From the NCBI GenBank assembly GCA_019638775.1, contig JAHBTD010000004.1:235740-299739 (forward strand): DNA of 64,000 bases. The letters are read 5' to 3'. Made by a program: the position numbers and the translations under genes. Source of the DNA: Fimbriimonadaceae bacterium (GTDB lineage: Bacteria; Armatimonadota; Fimbriimonadia; Fimbriimonadales; Fimbriimonadaceae). Positions within the stretch are counted from its first letter, which is position 1; every line of letters starts with the position of its first letter. Below the pieces are notes generated by a model. It had not been told where the DNA came from. It was given only the letters and a program-made list of their open reading frames with translations, and did no database searches. Below are positions 59,889 through 64,000 of this stretch, piece by piece.

Positions 59889-62491
59889 AAGCCGCGTTCT
59901 GTATTAGTCTCGCTGTACTCGCGGCAGCAGGATCGGCTCAATCGCGCGACGAGGTCTTCGGAAACATCCGCATCCAGGCGCTCAGCGATACGGTAATTCG
60001 TATCGAGCAAAAAGGTCGAGGGGGCTGGGAGGACCGCTCGACTTTTCATATTCAGCGCAAGAAGTGGCGAGGCTCGGCCTACTTCGCCGACCGCGAAGAC
60101 GATGATGATTTCGAGATGTTCACGGAGAATTGGGAGCTGAAGCTGGACAAGAGAAGCCCAAATCTCAATGACATCGAGATTCGCGACCGAAAAACCAAGA
60201 CCCTGCTTTGGAAGTGGGATGGCTCCCTTCCAAACAGCGTTTGGTTGCCCAGCCCGGGTGACAAACCCAAGGTCTGGTGGTTTGCCGATGCCCCAAGAAT
60301 CGTCCCGCCGAAATGGGGACTCACACCTTCGCCCAACCCGAACGATCCCACCTCCGGCTGGGACATCGGCAACAACGCTCCCGACATCTATATCTTCCTC
60401 CCGAGCGGCAACTATCGCCAGCTGAGAAAGGACTTCCTGGAACTGACCGGAAGGAACGAGATGCCGCCGCTCTATCTGCTCGGCTACATCCACAGCCGCT
60501 ACCATCCCTACTCGGAGCAGTCGGCGCTGGGGCTTATCGACGAGTACCGAAAGCGCAAATTCCCGCTCGACGTGTTCGTCATCGACACCGACTGGCGCAT
60601 CGGAGCGTCGCACGGCTACGACTCAAACGTCAAGCTCTTCCCCGACATGGCCCGCTTCCTCGCCGCCGCGCACAAAAAGAACGTGCGCACCATGTTCAAC
60701 GACCACCCCGAACCCCAAGCCCCCACCGCCCTCGATCCCAAAGAGCTCGCCTATCGCAGCGAAGGGCTCACCCGCTGGCTGAAGGCGGGCCTCGACGTGT
60801 GGTGGTACGACCGGAACTGGGCCGTCGGACTGCGTGAACCCCTGCCAAACCTGCGCAAGGAGGTGTGGGGGATGATGCTCTACCGAGACATCACTCAGGC
60901 CGCCAAGCCGAACCTGCGCCCCGCGATGATGGCGAACGTCGACGGCATCGACAACGGCTATCGCAACCGCCCGCCGAACATCGCCGCCCACCGTTTCCCG
61001 ATCCAGTGGACCGGCGACCAGGGGCCGAGCTTCGATTTTCTGCGCAAGGGCGTCGAGAACGCCGTCCACGCGGGCGTCCACACCACCTTCGCCTACATGA
61101 GCGAAGACCTCGGCGGACACACCGGACACCCGAGCCCCGAACTGTTTGTGCGGTTCATGCAGTACGGCGCCCTCTCGCCCGTGATGCGTCTGCACTACAC
61201 GGCAAGGCTGCCCGACCGCGAGCCTTGGGCGTGGGGCTCCGAAATCGAGCAGATGTGCCGCGACTACACCCTGCTGCGGTATCGCCTCCTGCCGCTCTTC
61301 TACGCATCCGCCCGCGAGAACTACGAGACCGGCGAGCCGATCCTCCGCCGTTGCGATCTGGACTATCCACAGCACGCCGAGGCCAAGCGGGACGACCAGT
61401 ACCTGCTCGGCAAAGGGATTCTTGTTGCGCCCGTCGTAGACGGTATGGCGCAGAAGCCCGTGCCGCTGGAGTGGTTCCGTACTTCCGACGGAGGCAGCGG
61501 AATCTTCGGCGAGTTCTTCGACAATCCCAGGCTTGAAGGCACCCCGAGAGTGTCGGACGTCGAACGCGCCATCGACTTCGTCTGGGGAACGAGAGCCCGA
61601 GCCTCAACGCTCCCCGCCGACAACTTCTCGGCGCGGTTCACCACGAAGGTCGGCCCCATCCCCGGCGACAAACCGATCAAGCTCGGGCTGATCGCCGACG
61701 ACGGCGTGCGCATGTGGATCGACGGCAAACTCGTCATTGACAAGTGGGTGCCGCAGGACAGCGTACTCACCTTCAGCCCGCAACATCTTCAGCCAGGAAA
61801 AACCTACGACATCAAGATCGAATATATGGAGCTAAGCGGCAACGCGACTTGCCGGCTCGTCTATGCCGACGCGATCCAAAACCCCGTCTCGAAGCGCGAC
61901 GTGTGGATTCCGCCGGGGCAGTGGCAGAACGTCTGGACGGGCCAAGTTATCAAAGGCCCAACAAAAACGGCTGCAAGCGCCACTCTCGCCCAAATGCCAA
62001 TCTTCGTGAAGTCCGGCACGATCATCCCGTTAGCGCCTCAGATGGACTATGTCGGTCAAAAGCCTTGGAGTGCCGTTACTTTGGACATCTACCCCGGAGC
62101 CTCTGCGACTCAGCTTATCTATGAAGACGACACCACAACCAACGCCTACAAGAACGGCGGAATGCGCAAAACACCCATTGCGGTGTCGACAAAGGGAAAG
62201 GATGTGGTCGTGAACATCGGCAAAACGACAGGCGATTACAACGGGGCGTCGAAGTTGCGCGCATGGGAGGTTCGCCTGAACCTCGTCCCCGGCTGGACGC
62301 CTGGCAAGCAAGTGAGCAGTGTCACGATAGACGGCAAAGCTGTAAAGGGTTGGAAGGTAACCAAGCAAGACCCCAAGTCTCGCATGCCATTTGCTCTTGC
62401 TGGATCAAGCCGTTCGGCAGATGTTCTTGTCCTAAGCATCCCTTCCGCCGACGTTGCCAAAGCGCACACAGTTACAGTGCGTTTTAAGTAA
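59885..62491 (+). CDS. Secreted GH31 alpha-glycosidase with C-terminal PA14 domain
   Basis: 868 residues with a GTG start overlapping the GH27 stop (GTGA). Signal peptide AAFCISLAVLAAAGSAQS. The GH31 catalytic domain has nucleophile Asp309 in LDVWWYDRNW and acid/base Asp378 in FPIQWTGDQGP; FAYMSEDLGGH is also conserved. A PA14-like domain (~540-660, LADDGVRMWIDGKLVIDKW region) is embedded within the C-terminal beta region rather than at the N-terminus. Substrate could be alpha-glucosides or alpha-xylosides; it is coupled to the alpha-galactosidase and likely acts on the same glycan. Confidence 0.92.
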   Translation: MKAAFCISLAVLAAAGSAQSRDEVFGNIRIQALSDTVIRIEQKGRGGWEDRSTFHIQRKKWRGSAYFADREDDDDFEMFTENWELKLDKRSPNLNDIEIRDRKTKTLLWKWDGSLPNSVWLPSPGDKPKVWWFADAPRIVPPKWGLTPSPNPNDPTSGWDIGNNAPDIYIFLPSGNYRQLRKDFLELTGRNEMPPLYLLGYIHSRYHPYSEQSALGLIDEYRKRKFPLDVFVIDTDWRIGASHGYDSNVKLFPDMARFLAAAHKKNVRTMFNDHPEPQAPTALDPKELAYRSEGLTRWLKAGLDVWWYDRNWAVGLREPLPNLRKEVWGMMLYRDITQAAKPNLRPAMMANVDGIDNGYRNRPPNIAAHRFPIQWTGDQGPSFDFLRKGVENAVHAGVHTTFAYMSEDLGGHTGHPSPELFVRFMQYGALSPVMRLHYTARLPDREPWAWGSEIEQMCRDYTLLRYRLLPLFYASARENYETGEPILRRCDLDYPQHAEAKRDDQYLLGKGILVAPVVDGMAQKPVPLEWFRTSDGGSGIFGEFFDNPRLEGTPRVSDVERAIDFVWGTRARASTLPADNFSARFTTKVGPIPGDKPIKLGLIADDGVRMWIDGKLVIDKWVPQDSVLTFSPQHLQPGKTYDIKIEYMELSGNATCRLVYADAIQNPVSKRDVWIPPGQWQNVWTGQVIKGPTKTAASATLAQMPIFVKSGTIIPLAPQMDYVGQKPWSAVTLDIYPGASATQLIYEDDTTTNAYKNGGMRKTPIAVSTKGKDVVVNIGKTTGDYNGASKLRAWEVRLNLVPGWTPGKQVSSVTIDGKAVKGWKVTKQDPKSRMPFALAGSSRSADVLVLSIPSADVAKAHTVTVRFK

Positions 62492-62515
62492 TCGCGAAGG
62501 TCCAAACAAAGGAAA

Positions 62516-62546
62516 GCCCCTCCGGTAGAACCGGAGGGGCTTTTTT
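62516..62546 (+). terminator. Rho-independent terminator after GH31
   Basis: A perfect 10-bp stem GCCCCTCCGG/CCGGAGGGGC (62516-62525, 62531-62540) with a 5-nt loop and six T follows 24 bp after the stop. Confidence 0.9.
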
Positions 62547-62568
62547 CGATTCGAGTCTAAGCTTTAGC

Positions 62569-64000
62569 TTAGAAGCGGATCGAAACCTGCGTGGTCAAGA
62601 AACCACCCGTTGCTCGCTGACCGATGTTCGGCAGGCTGAAGCCAGAGACTCCCTTGCCGTCATAGTCGCTCATTTCCCACATAAAGCTCAACTTGGTGTT
62701 GTTGCCCATGTCGTGGTTCAGACCAACTCGATACCATCGCTCACGCGGCTTTGCCGGTGCGCCATCAAGATCCCACTCAACCCACTCTCCGCCGAGCATC
62801 AGCTTCCAGTTGGAGTTGATGCGGTGGTTAAGAGAAGCTGACAGGGAGTTGAGCTTGTCGTCCTTAGAAAGACCGCTCATGTCGGTCTCGCGACCAACAT
62901 ACCACTGTCCGCCAACGTGCACCGAAGTGTTGCTGCTAAGGTCGAAGCCGATGCCGCCCATGAAGCCCTCAATGTCGGACGGGTTCCAGTACATACCCAC
63001 ACGGCCCCATGAACCAGGAGCGTTGAACTGCGGGTCGATGCTGCGGTATCCGGCCCATGCGTGCCAGTTGCCACCGTCGTAAGAGAGGTTTGCCCACCAT
63101 GCCGAGTTGTCCTCGTCAACGCGGGTGTCGCTGTTGAGCATGAGGTTCGACTGGGAGTAACCAGCATTGAGCTTCATCCGGTTGTTAACCTTCCAGTTGA
63201 AGTCGCCACCGAAGACCACGACTCGGTTGAACACGTCAGAGCTACCGACAACGCCAGCTGTGCTGTTGGAGTCGAAGATGAGGTAGTTCAGGTTCAAGCT
63301 ACCGCGATCCGTCAACGGCAGTCCAAGCTGGAAGCCGAGGTGCTGATCGATGTAGATCGAGTTGCCGTCCGTGCTCTTGCCAACGGGTCGGTCATCACCG
63401 GGGAAGAACGGAGCGCCGGAGCGTCCCGCCATCATCGGGTTGATGTCGATACCGCTAGTGGTGAATCGCTCGCTCTGTCGTCCGCCGAAGACCGTAAGGT
63501 CAGCGCTGCCGATCGAGAAGTCGAAGATTCCACCGTCGAAGTACCAGTCGCCGTTGTCCCAGCGCTCGTTCTTGAAGTACGGGCTGTTGTCAGATCGCTT
63601 CATGAAGTAGCTGCCAACCTGGTGACCAACTCGACCAAATGTAGCCGAGAAGTTCTGTCCCCAAAGGCTGGTGTCGTACTGCACCCAAAGGGTCTGCCAC
63701 CAAACGTCGGTGTTGCCCTCTTCGAAAGGCGAACCGCTCCATGTGGACGACTGGTTGCCGAAAGCAACGCGGTCGAGCGGAGTGGAGCTGAGCAAGAAGC
63801 TATCATAGGTGCTGCCGAGCGTATTGCCGACAACCAGCGTACCGCCCCACTTGGGACCAGTCTCGTTCGTGCCCTTGATGTTGATTCCCATCTCGTGCAG
63901 AACGGTGAAGTCGCGGCCCACACCAACTGTGTTGCCGTTCTTCACGCCTACCGGGCGTCCGTCGACGGTAACGCCAGGGCGCTCGTCTTCGGAGTAGCCA
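62569..64000 (-). CDS. Outer-membrane porin-like beta-barrel (5' part beyond the window)
   Basis: At least 476 codons; the frame is open past the right edge, so the N-terminus (possibly an SLH domain) is missing. The sequence is an alternating beta-barrel: WGGTLVVGNTLGSTYDSFLLSST, WWQTLWVQYDTSLWGQNFSATFGRVGHQVGSYFM, LNLNYLIFDSNSTAG, WWANLSYDGGNWHAWAGYRSI, and a final strand GGFLTTQVSIRF ending in Phe, the C-terminal signature for outer-membrane barrels. Likely a large general or sugar porin. It is adjacent and convergent to the glycoside hydrolase operon. Confidence 0.85.
   Translation of the reverse strand, partial: GYSEDERPGVTVDGRPVGVKNGNTVGVGRDFTVLHEMGINIKGTNETGPKWGGTLVVGNTLGSTYDSFLLSSTPLDRVAFGNQSSTWSGSPFEEGNTDVWWQTLWVQYDTSLWGQNFSATFGRVGHQVGSYFMKRSDNSPYFKNERWDNGDWYFDGGIFDFSIGSADLTVFGGRQSERFTTSGIDINPMMAGRSGAPFFPGDDRPVGKSTDGNSIYIDQHLGFQLGLPLTDRGSLNLNYLIFDSNSTAGVVGSSDVFNRVVVFGGDFNWKVNNRMKLNAGYSQSNLMLNSDTRVDEDNSAWWANLSYDGGNWHAWAGYRSIDPQFNAPGSWGRVGMYWNPSDIEGFMGGIGFDLSSNTSVHVGGQWYVGRETDMSGLSKDDKLNSLSASLNHRINSNWKLMLGGEWVEWDLDGAPAKPRERWYRVGLNHDMGNNTKLSFMWEMSDYDGKGVSGFSLPNIGQRATGGFLTTQVSIRF

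Overview
The window looks like a chromosomal stretch from a diderm, heterotrophic bacterium, most likely of the Armatimonadota (Fimbriimonadales-like). This is inferred from the mix of PEP-CTERM sorted exoproteins, pseudopilins, an outer-membrane barrel ending in Phe, a signal-peptide-bearing tricorn protease and large secreted glycoside hydrolases. No rRNA or taxonomic marker was compared. Most genes have moderately high GC. One 0.9 kb gene (2177-3073) and a few intergenic stretches are clearly AT-rich.

Layout. 1-2055: 3' end of a Cys-protease-like protein, a spondin-domain PEP-CTERM protein, and an ECF sigma/anti-sigma pair. 2177-6000: AT-rich orphan gene, tRNA-Asn, a DUF4406 protein, glpX and an M48 peptidase. 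6000-9906: a terminated leader, a CBM9/barrel outer-membrane protein and three small or unknown genes. 9964-15916: housekeeping genes lspA, ileS, deoA and tdh, all on the minus strand. 16301-18986: a three-gene pseudopilin operon with ATGA overlaps. 19214-22324: a cytoplasmic GH38 alpha-mannosidase. 22443-29120: tRNA-Gln and a run of small stress or membrane genes (TMEM175, lipid kinase, Dps, DUF1328, YjbR-like), ending in an NAD-kinase-like/SPFH pair. 29626-32527: a second PEP-CTERM gene divergent from a second ECF sigma/anti-sigma pair. 32600-38563: a HupE/UreJ-type membrane protein carrying in-frame palindromic repeats, coupled to a very large secreted GH38. 38858-46759: ClC channel, DUF2156 protein, VOC protein, tricorn protease and CPA1 antiporter.

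The most unusual part is a minus-strand operon at 46960-53228. It holds a sigma-region-2-like protein, a 370-residue protein with a duplicated beta domain, a CHAT-protease/STAND-NTPase/TPR protein, and a 248-residue orphan. No CRISPR or cas genes are present. The arrangement recalls the protease/sigma logic of type III-E CRISPR (Csx29/Csx30/RpoE-like sigma), but here it stands alone and may be a new NTPase-triggered proteolytic signalling or defence module.

53336-64000: TetR regulator, a PDZ-alpha/beta-hydrolase fusion, a small ferredoxin, and a sugar-uptake and glycan-degradation locus (RbsC- and RbsB-like transport proteins divergent from coupled GH27 and GH31 enzymes). The window ends inside an outer-membrane porin-like gene. 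Together with the two GH38 enzymes, this points to a lifestyle based on degrading complex glycans.
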